Source of the DNA: CAXTTV01 sp964247295
GTDB taxonomy: Bacteria > Chloroflexota > Ktedonobacteria > Ktedonobacterales > Ktedonobacteraceae
Length of the DNA stretch: 19,679 bases
Reading direction: 5' to 3'
NCBI GenBank assembly: GCA_964247295.1
Contig: CAXTTV010000082.1
Span: 1-19,679 of the forward strand
Part shown: piece by piece, positions 1 to 9,576 of the stretch
Layout of the letters: every line of letters begins with the position of its first letter
How positions within the stretch are numbered: the first letter of the stretch is position 1
Translations under genes and position numbers: made by a program
The notes under the pieces: generated by a model
The model's database searches: none
Seen by the model: only the letters and a program-made list of their open reading frames with translations
What the model was told of the DNA's origin: nothing

Positions 1-143
1 ACTTATAATTATTATAGGATGCTAAAAAATCAGAAAGTTTTATTTTTGTTTCTAATTCGTAAAGAATAAAATTCTACTTATTTATGCATTTCCTAAGACG
101 AAGTGAAAAAGTTTCTGCTGTGCATTTCTTTAAACAGCAATAG
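1..143 (+). promoter_or_regulatory. AT-rich leader upstream of the BREX operon, probable promoter region
   Basis: This short AT-rich stretch precedes the first BREX gene and holds no ORF of note. A weak promoter-like pair is visible: TTGTTT at 46-51 and TAAAAT at 67-72, but the spacing of 15 bp is shorter than ideal. A 6-bp inverted repeat (TGCTGT at 116-121, ACAGCA at 134-139) lies directly before the ATG at 144 and could fold around that initiation site. A TAG at 141-143 closes the reading frame immediately upstream. Because the six brx genes follow closely, this is the natural place for the operon promoter; the exact elements are inferred. Confidence 0.35.
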
Positions 144-914
144 ATGAAGCTGCCTCAAAATCCTACTGTGGAAAGGTTTGTTGTGTCAAGTTCATCCATT
201 CGGGAAACTCTCTGGCGAACAGAGGGTACTTATGCGGCCACGTTGGCAGGTAAATCAAGTCTTCTGGATGAGAGTCGGCTACTCCTAGAAGCTTATGCTC
301 AATCTGGCGATGTTCAAACGGCTTGTCAGGCTCTGACAGATACCTTATTACCACAACGTTCACGAGAGACACGCACAAATATTGTGCAAGTCCTGCGTAT
401 GCGCTTGTTTCGTTGGCATCCGCCCTCCTGGGTACTCGCAGATCTCATATCCTTTGCTCGAACACCTGACTCCGACGCTTTCCCCCTAGCAATGCTCTTA
501 CATATCGCGCGCCAGGACCCCCTTCTTTACAATTTTATTCAAGATGTAGTTGTTCCCCGCTGGAATAATGGAATGACAAATCTAACGCCTTCAGATGTCC
601 AGAGGTTTATGGACGCCGATGAGGAAAACCACCCTGAGGTAAATAGTTGGAGCTATGCAACACGAGAAAAAGTATCTCAAAATACACTGAAGGTCCTCCG
701 TGATTGTAAACTGCTCAAAGGTGAAGTAAAAAAACAGATTGTGTTGCCTACAGTCCCTCCATTCTTGACCATCCATTTAATTCGCTTGCTCGAGGCCGAA
801 GGCATTGCACAAGATAAAATTGCACAACATCTTGACTGGCAAATCTGGCTATTGGATATCTCTCAAGTGCAGAAAGCGCTCGATAGTTATGCAAATCAGG
901 AGCACACTGTATGA
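144..914 (+). CDS. brxA: BREX protein BrxA (DUF1819 family)
   Basis: First gene of the type 1 BREX operon. BrxA is a small DUF1819-family protein; homologues have been described as DNA-binding, and its exact role in the defence complex is not settled. The assignment rests on position ahead of brxB and on the family-like N-terminal pattern: YAATLAGKSSLLDESRLLLE at about residues 30-49, followed by helical sequence rich in charged and aromatic residues. At 256 aa it is in the usual size range. The start is ambiguous. ATG at 144 follows a stop codon directly and has no good ribosome binding site. GTG at 183 (residue 14) has GGAAAGG six bases upstream and would still keep the family region, giving 242 aa. 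The stop overlaps the brxB start by 4 bp (ATGA), so the two are probably co-translated. Confidence 0.88.
   Translation: MKLPQNPTVERFVVSSSSIRETLWRTEGTYAATLAGKSSLLDESRLLLEAYAQSGDVQTACQALTDTLLPQRSRETRTNIVQVLRMRLFRWHPPSWVLADLISFARTPDSDAFPLAMLLHIARQDPLLYNFIQDVVVPRWNNGMTNLTPSDVQRFMDADEENHPEVNSWSYATREKVSQNTLKVLRDCKLLKGEVKKQIVLPTVPPFLTIHLIRLLEAEGIAQDKIAQHLDWQIWLLDISQVQKALDSYANQEHTV
170..176 (+). promoter_or_regulatory. Possible ribosome binding site for an alternative brxA start (GTG at 183)
   Basis: GGAAAGG sits six bases before an in-frame GTG at 183-185. The annotated ATG at 144 has no comparable purine-rich sequence upstream, so this site may mark the true start, shortening BrxA by 13 residues. 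This is inference from spacing and sequence only. Confidence 0.3.
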
Positions 915-1492
915 TTGATGAACTTCAACAAAGATTCGATCTGCTACTCAATCGTTTGAGTACTGCCTACGATGGTATCGGACATAGTAGCGGTCGCCCC
1001 TATATTTACTTTGTATATCCGCCGCCGCGAGAACGTCAGATTCAACGGATGGTGGATCTACAGATGAAAACATATGCGGATCTCGCTTTTTTCTGCATAA
1101 ACATATTAAAAATTACAATTTCGAGTTTAGACGGCCAGGAAGAGCGACGCCAGCAGTTCCTAAATGATCCTCAGAGGAACCAGAGCCAGACTGAAGCAAT
1201 TCTCCGTTTGTGGGCTCGCCGGTTGAGCTCTGAAATTCAACAAACTTTAACAGGTTTAGAGACTGGGAAGCGCCCCGTTGTGGTTTTACAGAATCTAGCA
1301 GCGTTGCATCCACTCGGCGACCCAACATCGCTTATGGAGTTTTTAGCAGAACAGGAGCCACGCAATCCCAGCACAGGAACAATTGTGCCTATTGTGCTCT
1401 TTGTTCCCGGCTCTAGACCACCTCAGACGAGCCGATCCTATCTTTTTCTTGATCAAATCCAGCTTGATTTCTACCGGGGAGAGGAAATCTAA
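911..1492 (+). CDS. brxB: BREX protein BrxB (DUF1788 family)
   Basis: Second BREX gene, 193 aa, which is the usual length for the DUF1788 family. BrxB is a core component of type 1 BREX, required in studied systems, with no known enzymatic activity. Family-like features are the N-terminal ELQQRFDLLLNRLS, a central basic region, and the C-terminal pattern VPIVLFVPGSRPP followed by YLFLDQIQLDFYRGEEI. This hydrophobic strand plus a Y-R-G-E end is typical of the family as I recall it. The start ATG overlaps the brxA stop as ATGA and is preceded by AGGAG at 898-902 with 8-base spacing, a strong start. Its stop overlaps the brxC start as TAATG. The architecture points to tight translational coupling of brxA, brxB and brxC. 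Confidence 0.92.
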   Translation: MIDELQQRFDLLLNRLSTAYDGIGHSSGRPYIYFVYPPPRERQIQRMVDLQMKTYADLAFFCINILKITISSLDGQEERRQQFLNDPQRNQSQTEAILRLWARRLSSEIQQTLTGLETGKRPVVVLQNLAALHPLGDPTSLMEFLAEQEPRNPSTGTIVPIVLFVPGSRPPQTSRSYLFLDQIQLDFYRGEEI

Positions 1493-4400
1493 TGCATATT
1501 CGCGAAACTTTTGCGACAAAAATTGAAGAACGTATAGAGCCGGTTGTAAAAGTTGCCAATCGTAAGCCTGCAATTATTCTGAATGAATTGGCAAATTTGG
1601 TCATGACACCTCAGTGGGAAAAGTATCTCCATCATATGCTTGAGGAATTTACCGAGGCTTTTGATCGTGAGGATGAACAAGAAATTGGGATCTGGGTCAG
1701 CGGTTTCTTCGGCTCTGGTAAATCATTGCTGATGAAGATTCTGGGTATCCTGCTCCATGGTGGTGAGGTTGCTGGAAAAGACATTCACCAACTGTTCTTG
1801 AGCCGTCTCCCGCCCCAAAGTCAGGCGAGAAGAGATATTGAGAGGTCTCTGGCAATCTGCCAGCGCAAAATCAATACCTCACTGGTAGGCGGCAACCTCC
1901 ATGCGATTATGGCAACAAGCAACGACCCCCTGGCACTTATCGCATTCAAATTTTTCGCGGAAGAGCGCAAATATACTCAGAACTGGGCCTTTGCCTGGGC
2001 TATCGAATATCAGATCGACAATCGTGGACTTACTGAGCAGTTCCGCCAACGTGCCTGCGATCTGAGCAGGAAGGAATGGGAAGAGGTTATCCAGGATGCC
2101 GATATTTATGGCGAAGACCTCAATCGGGCGGCGGCGGTGATCCTGCCAGAAAATTTCAGTAGTCCTGAGGCCGTCCAACAGGCAGTTACATCGGCGTTCC
2201 AAAACGGTGTCACTCCTCAAGCACTGATTGAGCGTTTGCGTCGCTGGTGTGAGAAGCAGGACAAAGGCGGTCGAAGACATAAAGTCCTTCTACAATTAGA
2301 TGAGCTAGGACAGTGGTTACAAAGTGGCACGAACCCGACAGATCGAGCAATGGCGGTTCAGGCGCTTGTTGAGACCGCGTCTACTCATGGCGAGGGGCGC
2401 GTCTGGATCGCTGTCACGGCTCATGGTGATGTGCAGGCCTTAAAGGAGAATATCCAACAAGAGACCTATGCCAAAATCAATCAGCGGTTTGTGATCCAAT
2501 GCAAATTGAGTAATGAGGATATTGATAAAGTTGTACGTGAACGCCTGCTTCGTAAAAAACAGGAGGCAAGCAGTTTACTGCGCGAACGCTTCAGAGAACG
2601 TCGAGGCGAGATCACAGATCTGGGCTCCCTACAACAGACCAGACGCGTCTATCGCGCTCCCAATGAAGAGATCTTCGCGGATTTTTACCCTTATCTTCCT
2701 TGGATGATTGATGTTATTCCAAATATCGTCAAGGGGATTGCTCAAGCAAGCAATAGGAGTGAGTCTCTGACTGGTTCTAACCGTACAATGATCGGTGTGG
2801 TACAAGGCGGCATTATTGAAACCCCTGGCCTCCTTCAATCTTCGGTCGGCAATCTGATCAGTCTGGCAGATCTCTACGATCAGCTTTCGAGCGATGCACC
2901 GGTAGAGACGCGCACAGATATTCTCCGTATTGAGGAGAGTATTAATAAGTCAGATAAATTTACCACTAGGGTAGCACGGGCGCTTTATCTTCTGAATCAG
3001 GATGAGTATATCCCCAGTACACTGCATAATGTGACTTTAGCGCTTATCCAAACTCTGGATACTGATCTAAGTAGTGAGCGGACGAAGGTAAAAGTACAGT
3101 TAGAGCACTTAATCAATGCGGGATATGTGAAACAGGTAGGCGAGCTCTATGTGTTTCTGAGTACACAGCAACGTAGCTTTCAAGATAAAGTCCGCCACCG
3201 AGAACAGGAACTCTATAAAAAAAACTACGATCTCAGCCTTAAACTCAAAGATCACGAGAGCGATAATGCCTTGCGTTTCTGGCAAGTACCCACTCCGGGG
3301 AAAACAGGAGAGGAGCGCCTCCTGAAATTCGAGATTGATGGACGGGTAATACGCAATTCTTCGTCACAGGTAACGGTTCGCGCCTATAGTCCACTCCAGT
3401 ATTACCTTGATCAAGATCTGGCAGACGATACAACAATAAAACAACGCTCAAGTCAAGAGCCAAATACGCTCTTCTTTCGGATGGCGGACGTAAAAGAACT
3501 TCGACGGGCGCTTGCCAGGGCTGTGGCAACAGAGGAAATCTCAGATGAAGTGCTGAGCAGCGGAGCGGGAAATGATTTAGAAAAACAGGTTGCGCGGCAG
3601 GCGAGAGAAAAAGACCTATCAACGTATAAACAGGATGTAAGTCGTGGACTCGCCAAAGCAGTGGAGGAAGGGAAAATCTTTTTGCGTGGCAGTAAATTTG
3701 AACTCATGGATGGATCAAACCCACAGGAGATGGTGCGCAACACGCTTAGCTATTTTTTGTTTAGCACTATCTATACCCGTTTTCAGAGCCTGCCTCATCG
3801 CATAGCAAATGAGGCTACTGCGGTCAGGGCTGCGCTCAACGATAATAGCACAAACGCAGATCTCCAAAACCTTGGTGTCTATAATGCCGACGGTACCCTG
3901 AACGAAAGTAGTACTCTGATTAGTACGCTCAAGGGCTTGCTCCCTCCAGCGGAAGAAGATCGTGGCACGATTGGTGCAGATGAACTTCGTCAAAAAATCG
4001 AGCAGCCCCCTTATGGCTGGGATGGGAATGCAGTAAAAGTCGGTCTGGCCCTGCTGCTGCGCGCATCTCAATGCCGCTTGCTTGAAAATTCCTCCTATCT
4101 GACCGATCCTCACAACTCTGAGGTGGCCGATGCTTTGACCAAGGCCAGTCGCTTTAAAAACCTGCGTGTGCAAGGTGTGCGTTCAGAGCTAAAAATTCAG
4201 GAGCTTCAGGAGGCCCGCGCACACATACTCACTGTATTTGGGATCAAGCTACCGATCGTTGTCGCTACACTTAATAACGGACTTGGCGATCAACTAAAAG
4301 AGCTTCAAAAGCAGGCTCAGATTTTACACGAGTGGGCTACTACAGCAAGGTGTCCGCTCCCCATAACCTTCCAAGCCAGCTACGATCTGGTGGCAGAGCT

Positions 4401-5139
4401 ATTGAATACAACTGTTCCCAGCATTCGTATCCCTTATTTTATTCGCGAATGGAAGGCAATTTCTCAGTACAAAGGCTTGCTCAAAGATCTCTCTAACTTC
4501 AGGAACGAGCAAGGAACACTCTATATAGAGATCTATGATTTCTTTAGTCAGATGATTAATGCTGAGGATGTTTCTGAAGAGGTGAGAATATTTATCAACG
4601 ATTGGCGCATCCTTCAGAAAGAACGAACAATTACTGATGCCGGTCGTTGGAGCGACCTACTGATAGCTTATCATACTGCCAGACAGGCTCTTCAAAAACA
4701 GGTTAATACCCTTGTACAGGAGACACGTCAAAAGTTCGAGCACCTAACGGATGGCCTTGCCGATCAACTGAGTTCAGGTGGAGTTCCAGCAGAGCATATT
4801 GCAAAAGAGCGGGAAAAACTTGTCCAAGACAGGGAGATACAACAGCTTCAGACAGAGCTGGCAAAGACAAGCTTCAGTTATGGTGAAGCACGCTCCATAC
4901 GCTCTAATCTGGCCTCGCTAAATATACGTATGCCTGGGCGTATTCGAGAAGCAGCGATACGCTATCAATCTGAGGTCGCCGAACCAGCCGTTTCTCCAGT
5001 AGAGGTTCGTCTACGCTGGCAAGATATTATGGGCTCGATGCGGATTACCTCGCCCACGGAACTAGACCAGATCCTACAAAGGGCACGACAATCCTTAATC
5101 ACAGAACTGGACAGGGGAAAAATTGTGATTATGGAATAA
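1492..5139 (+). CDS. brxC: BREX ATPase BrxC
   Basis: Large P-loop ATPase of the BREX complex, 1215 aa, close to the usual size of about 1200. BrxC (related to PglY) is essential for defence and for host methylation in studied type 1 systems; what its ATP hydrolysis drives is not settled. A Walker A motif GFFGSGKS is at residues 71-78 and a Walker B-like VLLQLDE at 265-271. The first is preceded by a hydrophobic strand (IGIWVS), as expected for an AAA/STAND-like NTPase. The C-terminal half is largely helical and charged, with coiled-coil-like heptads around residues 1060-1130. The start shares its A with the brxB stop (TAATG) and has GAGAGGAA upstream. Base composition is even throughout, and no frame break was seen. 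Confidence 0.95.
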   Translation: MHIRETFATKIEERIEPVVKVANRKPAIILNELANLVMTPQWEKYLHHMLEEFTEAFDREDEQEIGIWVSGFFGSGKSLLMKILGILLHGGEVAGKDIHQLFLSRLPPQSQARRDIERSLAICQRKINTSLVGGNLHAIMATSNDPLALIAFKFFAEERKYTQNWAFAWAIEYQIDNRGLTEQFRQRACDLSRKEWEEVIQDADIYGEDLNRAAAVILPENFSSPEAVQQAVTSAFQNGVTPQALIERLRRWCEKQDKGGRRHKVLLQLDELGQWLQSGTNPTDRAMAVQALVETASTHGEGRVWIAVTAHGDVQALKENIQQETYAKINQRFVIQCKLSNEDIDKVVRERLLRKKQEASSLLRERFRERRGEITDLGSLQQTRRVYRAPNEEIFADFYPYLPWMIDVIPNIVKGIAQASNRSESLTGSNRTMIGVVQGGIIETPGLLQSSVGNLISLADLYDQLSSDAPVETRTDILRIEESINKSDKFTTRVARALYLLNQDEYIPSTLHNVTLALIQTLDTDLSSERTKVKVQLEHLINAGYVKQVGELYVFLSTQQRSFQDKVRHREQELYKKNYDLSLKLKDHESDNALRFWQVPTPGKTGEERLLKFEIDGRVIRNSSSQVTVRAYSPLQYYLDQDLADDTTIKQRSSQEPNTLFFRMADVKELRRALARAVATEEISDEVLSSGAGNDLEKQVARQAREKDLSTYKQDVSRGLAKAVEEGKIFLRGSKFELMDGSNPQEMVRNTLSYFLFSTIYTRFQSLPHRIANEATAVRAALNDNSTNADLQNLGVYNADGTLNESSTLISTLKGLLPPAEEDRGTIGADELRQKIEQPPYGWDGNAVKVGLALLLRASQCRLLENSSYLTDPHNSEVADALTKASRFKNLRVQGVRSELKIQELQEARAHILTVFGIKLPIVVATLNNGLGDQLKELQKQAQILHEWATTARCPLPITFQASYDLVAELLNTTVPSIRIPYFIREWKAISQYKGLLKDLSNFRNEQGTLYIEIYDFFSQMINAEDVSEEVRIFINDWRILQKERTITDAGRWSDLLIAYHTARQALQKQVNTLVQETRQKFEHLTDGLADQLSSGGVPAEHIAKEREKLVQDREIQQLQTELAKTSFSYGEARSIRSNLASLNIRMPGRIREAAIRYQSEVAEPAVSPVEVRLRWQDIMGSMRITSPTELDQILQRARQSLITELDRGKIVIME

Positions 5140-5178
5140 GCGGAGTACAAAGAGAAGCTTTCAGGCTACTTAAAACTA

Positions 5179-5216
5179 AGATGCTACTTCATCTTCCTCC
5201 ATCTTTTGAAGCATCT
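5179..5216 (+). promoter_or_regulatory. Imperfect hairpin in the brxC-pglX gap
   Basis: The sequence AGATGCT (5179-5185) plus TCA (5189-5191) is complementary to TGAAGCATCT (5207-5216). This gives about a 10-bp stem with a 3-base bulge and a pyrimidine-rich loop containing CTTCCTCC. It lies in the longest gap of the operon, upstream of the likely pglX ATG at 5245. No T-run follows, so it is not a classic terminator. It could influence pglX expression or mRNA processing, or it may be chance. Confidence 0.3.
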
Positions 5217-5244
5217 ATCTCTACTAGAAAGAAGTACACGATTC

Positions 5245-8200
5245 ATGGACAAGCGTCATAAAGATATTATGAGCGCTCTTGTGGGCAAGCTGCGCCATAT
5301 TCTGGTTGGGACACCCACAGACAACGATTTTAAGCCGGGCGATCTGGATCGCGAACTAGAACGTCTGGGCATTGACCGCGAGGGTAATATAATACCGATC
5401 GACGCGCTCAGTGATATCCACAATGGCGATGGACAAATCTATCGTGTGGTAGCCACTCAGTTGAATCGGCTTCCGGAGCGTGAACGCGCGGCAGCCCGCC
5501 GCGAGATTGTTGAACGCGCGGCCTATACCTGGATAAATCGCCTGCTCGCTTTACGTGCGATGGAGGCACGTGGTCTGATCGATGATATTTTACGTATAAG
5601 CGAGGACTACGGAGAACTGTCCGAAAAGCTGTATCTTTTGCGCCTTGAATCACCTGAGAGTTCAACTGAGGCCGATGGAGGCTGGTGGACTGTATTGAAA
5701 GACGCTTGTGCGGAGATGTCAAAAGCTCTGCCGGGTCTCTTTGCCCTAAATGATCCCCATACAACACTCCACCCTACCGCAAACGCTCTCGTCCAATGTA
5801 TCGCGGTTATAAATGGGAAACAGCCGCTAATCTCCAATCTGAGAGTGCAGGAATTAGACGCCACTTTCGCCGATCCAGATGCGATCGGGTGGGCCTATCA
5901 ATTCTACCAATCTGAGGGCAAGGCCGAGATCGACGCAAAATGCAAGGTTGGTGGGAAAGCCGCGAGCCGCGCCGAACTTGCGGCTAAAACGCAGCTCTTC
6001 ACGGAGCCCTATATGGTCCAGTGGCTATTACAAAACAGCCTGGGGCGCAGTTATGTAGAGTTCTTTCCCAAAAGTTCGCTCCCAGAAGGCTGGTCCTATT
6101 ATATACAGCCAGACGAAAATAGCACTCAACCAGAAAAGATTTTCCTATTGGAAGAGCTAACCCTGCTCGATCCTTGTATGGGAAGTGGTCACTTCTTGCG
6201 CGTTGCCTTCGATATGTTTGTTGCAATGTATCAGGAGCAATACCCACAGTGGAGCGTGGTAGAGATCGTCGATCGCGTCCTCAGTCACCATCTCTACGGG
6301 ATTGATCTAGACCCGCGAGCTGCCCAGCTCAGCGCTCTCACCCTCTACCTTCGTGCCTGGGAGATGGTGAAAGCGGAGCACCAAAGCGGGGATGCATCTC
6401 TCTATATCCCTCCCACTATGCATCTAGCAACCACCCCGACCAACCTTGATGCCGGTGCTCTGGATCGGCATATCCAACGCTATCCAGAAGATATCGTTTA
6501 TAAATCGCTGCTTGAAAAGGTTTTTGAGGGCCTGGAACAAGCTGAGACTCTGGGCAGCCTGCTGCGCTCACGCGAGTATCTTGATCAGGCGATTGCTAAT
6601 CTTCAAAATCCTCATACAGTCGAGATGGGCTTCACCCAGGCCGAGATGGATCTTCGACGTGATATCACCATTATGGCTAACATCAATCCCGGACAGTTAC
6701 GTCAGACATTGCTTGACCGTATTGCTGCCAGCTTCCATGCCGAGGCCAATCGCACCGATGATGTAAGCATGATACTCTTTGGACACGAGGCCGAGTATGG
6801 CGTCCGCTTGCTACAAGTCCTGGACAGACAATATGCAGTTGTGGCAACCAACCCACCATATTTAGGTAATAATTATATGGGAAAGTTACTTAAAGATCAT
6901 GTAAAAATACATTATCCATCTGGCAGACGTGATCTTTACACCACCTTTATAGTACGTTGTCTAGAATTATGCAAACCTAGTGGAAGAGTTGCAATGGTGA
7001 CAATGCACACATGGATGTTCCTTCATAATTTTACAGAACTTAGAGCAGTGACAGATAAAAAATTGTCTCTAGAACAGAAAAAAGGGGCCTTTTTAGGTAT
7101 ATTAAGAGAAACGAGTGTTGAATCGTTAGCCCATTTAGGGCCTCACTCTTTTGAAGAAATCAGTGGTGAAGTTGTCCAAAGCAATATGCATATAATAAGA
7201 AAATCGGTCCCAAAACTCGATAATTATATTAACTCTTTCAGTCTAATTAAATTAATTAGTCCTCAAGAGAATGCTAATGCTCTACAAACAAATAAATACA
7301 ATCAAAATATAATATTTCGTGTTGCTCAAAGTACACTTTTACGAATAACAGATGCTGTTATCTCTGTATATCATTTACCTCAAGTACTACTAGATCTGCT
7401 GTGTAAGGGCGAAACTATCAATAAGCTTGGACATGTAGGTTGGGGAGTTTCAACTTGTAATAATGATAGATTTTTAAGATTGTGGTGGGAAACACCTTTT
7501 GCTAGCAGCCGCTGGCTTCCTCATGTTAAGGGAGGAGGCTATAGCAAGTGGGAAGGGTTTGATTTTTGGGCTGTTGAATGGCGATACTCAGGAATAGCTA
7601 TTAAAATATCTATTCTTGAAAGATTCCCTTATTTAAAAAACAATTACGAAATAAAAATTAGAGATTATACACTGAATAAAGTGGGTTGGACTTTCTCTTC
7701 TATGTCGGGGAAGGGGCTTGCTGTTAGAAAACTATATGCTCATCAAATTACAAATGCGGCTTCGCCAGCTATCTTCTTACAAGAAGAACGTCCATACATT
7801 GGAGGATTCCTCAATTCTATTATCTACACCTTTATCTTAAGAGGTTTAACAACTAAATTGAATGTAGATGAAGGTTATGTTGCATCCCTACCTATTAAAG
7901 AAGATAATTACTACTTAATAAATAAATTGGTCGAACTATCAGTTTTTCTTAAAAAAGAAGTATTAAAAGCAGTTATTATCGAGCGCCAATATATTCATAA
8001 AGAAGCATTAAAAAACTTAGAAATAAAAAATGTGTTACTCCATACAATGGAAAGTATAATTAATCGAATAGTTGCTGATTCATTCAACTTTTCAAAACGG
8101 AATATTCATCAAATATTAGATGAAACTGGAACTCCTGCCGGTTGGTACCCCCTCATCACTTGTTATGATAGCCTGCCTGATCTATCAGATGACATGGAAG

Positions 8201-9576
8201 ATCTCCCTGAGCTGCCTCAGGAATTGTATGACTACCTGAATAGACATGAACGGATTGTCCCTGATGCACAGGAGCTATTACAGATCAAGGCTAAGTTAAA
8301 GGCTCTTTATGAGGCCGGACCAGGAGCAAAGGAAAAGGAAGCTGAATTAGCAGAGGGCAACGAAAGCTCACCAGATGAGGAGAGCGAGGATGAGGAAACT
8401 GTTGCTGGCGCATATATTTCAATTCCTACAGAGACCTTTCTAGAGGATTTGAGTGTTAAAATGCACTTGCATCCAATCAGCGTCTACTGGCTGCTGGAGG
8501 AACTGCGCGCGATCGAAATGGTCCGCTGCCTACCTGAGGAGAGACGCTTGCTAGAGGATCGGCTGAGCGTGCTGGCGCTACGCCTGCTCAGACACCGCTG
8601 GCCCAAACAGACCGAGGCTTTTGAGCCGGTCCCCGATTGGGCCGAGCCGGATGGGATTATTCCACTAGTATCAGGCACAGGCCATAAGACGCTGGCCGAA
8701 CGGGTGCGCGAACGGCTTCACGCGGAAGAGGAGGCTCTGGGAGCACAAAAGGTAGAGGCGCTTCTGCAAGAGCTCACTGGACAGAATCTAGAACAATGGC
8801 TGCGCGTTACCTTCTTTGAGCGTCATAGCTCACAGTTCAAGAAAAGACCTGTAGCCTGGCATCTGAGCAGTACGCCACCAAAGCGTGGCCCAGAAGAAAA
8901 AAAGAAGCGCCATGAAAGTCGCAGTACCCGAACTCCCGCCTTTGAGTGCCTGCTTTATTATCATGCCTGTAGCGGTGACGCCCTCGCTCGCATTCGCACC
9001 CAGTATGTAGAGCCTCTATTGCAGAGCGAACGCGGCAAGATTGATACAGACACTCTTTTCACTGAAGATGTTACCTCCGCTTTAGCCCAAGAACGGATCT
9101 ACGAACTAGAGGATTTTGTTACCCGCTTGCGAACCATTGAAGAAAAAGGGTTCGCCTGTCGCGAGTTACAGGAGATTACAGCGGAAGAAGAGCTGGATCG
9201 CTGGAGTGGCGATGGCTACCAGCGTCCAGAAAACAAAGAAGCCTTCCAGCATGGCGAAGAAGCCTGGCACGTGGATATTAATGATGGTGTGCGCGTGAAC
9301 ATTTCCCCCCTGCAACTGGCAAACGTACTAAGCAGAGAGGTACTCAACCCTAAAGATGCGAAGAAGGCTCTAGGAGATCGTGTGCGCTGGCGGGCTGATG
9401 AACGCCGCTGGGTGCGCGGAGGGAATTTGCCTCGCTGCGGTTGGATGGACGAAATGATCCCTGCCAGTCAGGCCTGGGAAGATCGTGACAGCCAGCCCAC
9501 TTCGGACAACCAGCAGAGCCAAATGATGCTTCTACAGGACACAATAGATCAGGATCAGAAAGAGGTTCGCTCATGA
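5245..9576 (+). CDS. pglX: BREX adenine-specific DNA methyltransferase PglX
   Basis: Predicted N6-adenine DNA methyltransferase that transfers a methyl group from S-adenosylmethionine to a specific non-palindromic site, marking host DNA as self. With the ATG at 5245 it is 1443 aa, longer than the common 1150-1250. An in-frame TTG at 5206 would add 13 residues, but the ATG is preferred because GAAAGAAG lies upstream. The SAM-binding motif I DPCMGSGHF is at residues 309-317, and the catalytic NPPY is at residues 536-539 (6850-6861). A MTase strand pattern follows (SGRVAMVTMHTWM). From NPPY to about 8130 the gene is strongly AT-rich, unlike both flanks; this segment should hold the target recognition domain. 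An acidic linker (ESSPDEESEDEE, near 8362-8397) precedes a C-terminal helical region. The end overlaps pglZ by ATGA. Confidence 0.95.
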   Translation: MDKRHKDIMSALVGKLRHILVGTPTDNDFKPGDLDRELERLGIDREGNIIPIDALSDIHNGDGQIYRVVATQLNRLPERERAAARREIVERAAYTWINRLLALRAMEARGLIDDILRISEDYGELSEKLYLLRLESPESSTEADGGWWTVLKDACAEMSKALPGLFALNDPHTTLHPTANALVQCIAVINGKQPLISNLRVQELDATFADPDAIGWAYQFYQSEGKAEIDAKCKVGGKAASRAELAAKTQLFTEPYMVQWLLQNSLGRSYVEFFPKSSLPEGWSYYIQPDENSTQPEKIFLLEELTLLDPCMGSGHFLRVAFDMFVAMYQEQYPQWSVVEIVDRVLSHHLYGIDLDPRAAQLSALTLYLRAWEMVKAEHQSGDASLYIPPTMHLATTPTNLDAGALDRHIQRYPEDIVYKSLLEKVFEGLEQAETLGSLLRSREYLDQAIANLQNPHTVEMGFTQAEMDLRRDITIMANINPGQLRQTLLDRIAASFHAEANRTDDVSMILFGHEAEYGVRLLQVLDRQYAVVATNPPYLGNNYMGKLLKDHVKIHYPSGRRDLYTTFIVRCLELCKPSGRVAMVTMHTWMFLHNFTELRAVTDKKLSLEQKKGAFLGILRETSVESLAHLGPHSFEEISGEVVQSNMHIIRKSVPKLDNYINSFSLIKLISPQENANALQTNKYNQNIIFRVAQSTLLRITDAVISVYHLPQVLLDLLCKGETINKLGHVGWGVSTCNNDRFLRLWWETPFASSRWLPHVKGGGYSKWEGFDFWAVEWRYSGIAIKISILERFPYLKNNYEIKIRDYTLNKVGWTFSSMSGKGLAVRKLYAHQITNAASPAIFLQEERPYIGGFLNSIIYTFILRGLTTKLNVDEGYVASLPIKEDNYYLINKLVELSVFLKKEVLKAVIIERQYIHKEALKNLEIKNVLLHTMESIINRIVADSFNFSKRNIHQILDETGTPAGWYPLITCYDSLPDLSDDMEDLPELPQELYDYLNRHERIVPDAQELLQIKAKLKALYEAGPGAKEKEAELAEGNESSPDEESEDEETVAGAYISIPTETFLEDLSVKMHLHPISVYWLLEELRAIEMVRCLPEERRLLEDRLSVLALRLLRHRWPKQTEAFEPVPDWAEPDGIIPLVSGTGHKTLAERVRERLHAEEEALGAQKVEALLQELTGQNLEQWLRVTFFERHSSQFKKRPVAWHLSSTPPKRGPEEKKKRHESRSTRTPAFECLLYYHACSGDALARIRTQYVEPLLQSERGKIDTDTLFTEDVTSALAQERIYELEDFVTRLRTIEEKGFACRELQEITAEEELDRWSGDGYQRPENKEAFQHGEEAWHVDINDGVRVNISPLQLANVLSREVLNPKDAKKALGDRVRWRADERRWVRGGNLPRCGWMDEMIPASQAWEDRDSQPTSDNQQSQMMLLQDTIDQDQKEVRS
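6860..8130 (+). other. AT-rich mosaic block inside pglX (probable exchanged specificity region)
   Basis: Hand counts of single 60-base lines give 15/60 GC at 7201-7260 and 14/60 at 7921-7980. In the same gene, 6301-6360 has 37/60 and 8521-8580 has 38/60. The shift is abrupt: it begins right after the NPPY codons (6850-6861) and ends within about 15 bases near 8125-8135. Codon use changes too, towards TTA, ATA, AAT and AAA. The reading frame stays open throughout, so the block is a functional part of PglX. It covers the C-terminal part of the MTase fold and the region expected to read the DNA target. Acquisition by recombination is inferred. Confidence 0.8.

Noticed and set aside
1879..2280. 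Antisense open frames over brxC, pglX and pglZ (for example 133 codons at 1879-2280).
   Set aside because: They lie wholly inside well-supported genes, have no ribosome binding sites or recognisable domains, and arise from codon bias of the GC-richer sense genes.
5206..5244. N-terminal extension of PglX from TTG at 5206.
   Set aside because: No ribosome binding site precedes the TTG, whereas ATG at 5245 has GAAAGAAG upstream and begins a more typical-looking N-terminus (MDKRHKDIM).
5181..5261. A 26-codon ORF from ATG at 5181 overlapping the pglX start, similar in layout to the pglZ-brxL leader.
   Set aside because: It has no ribosome binding site, overlaps the hairpin, and runs past the pglX ATG in another frame; too weak to list as a gene.
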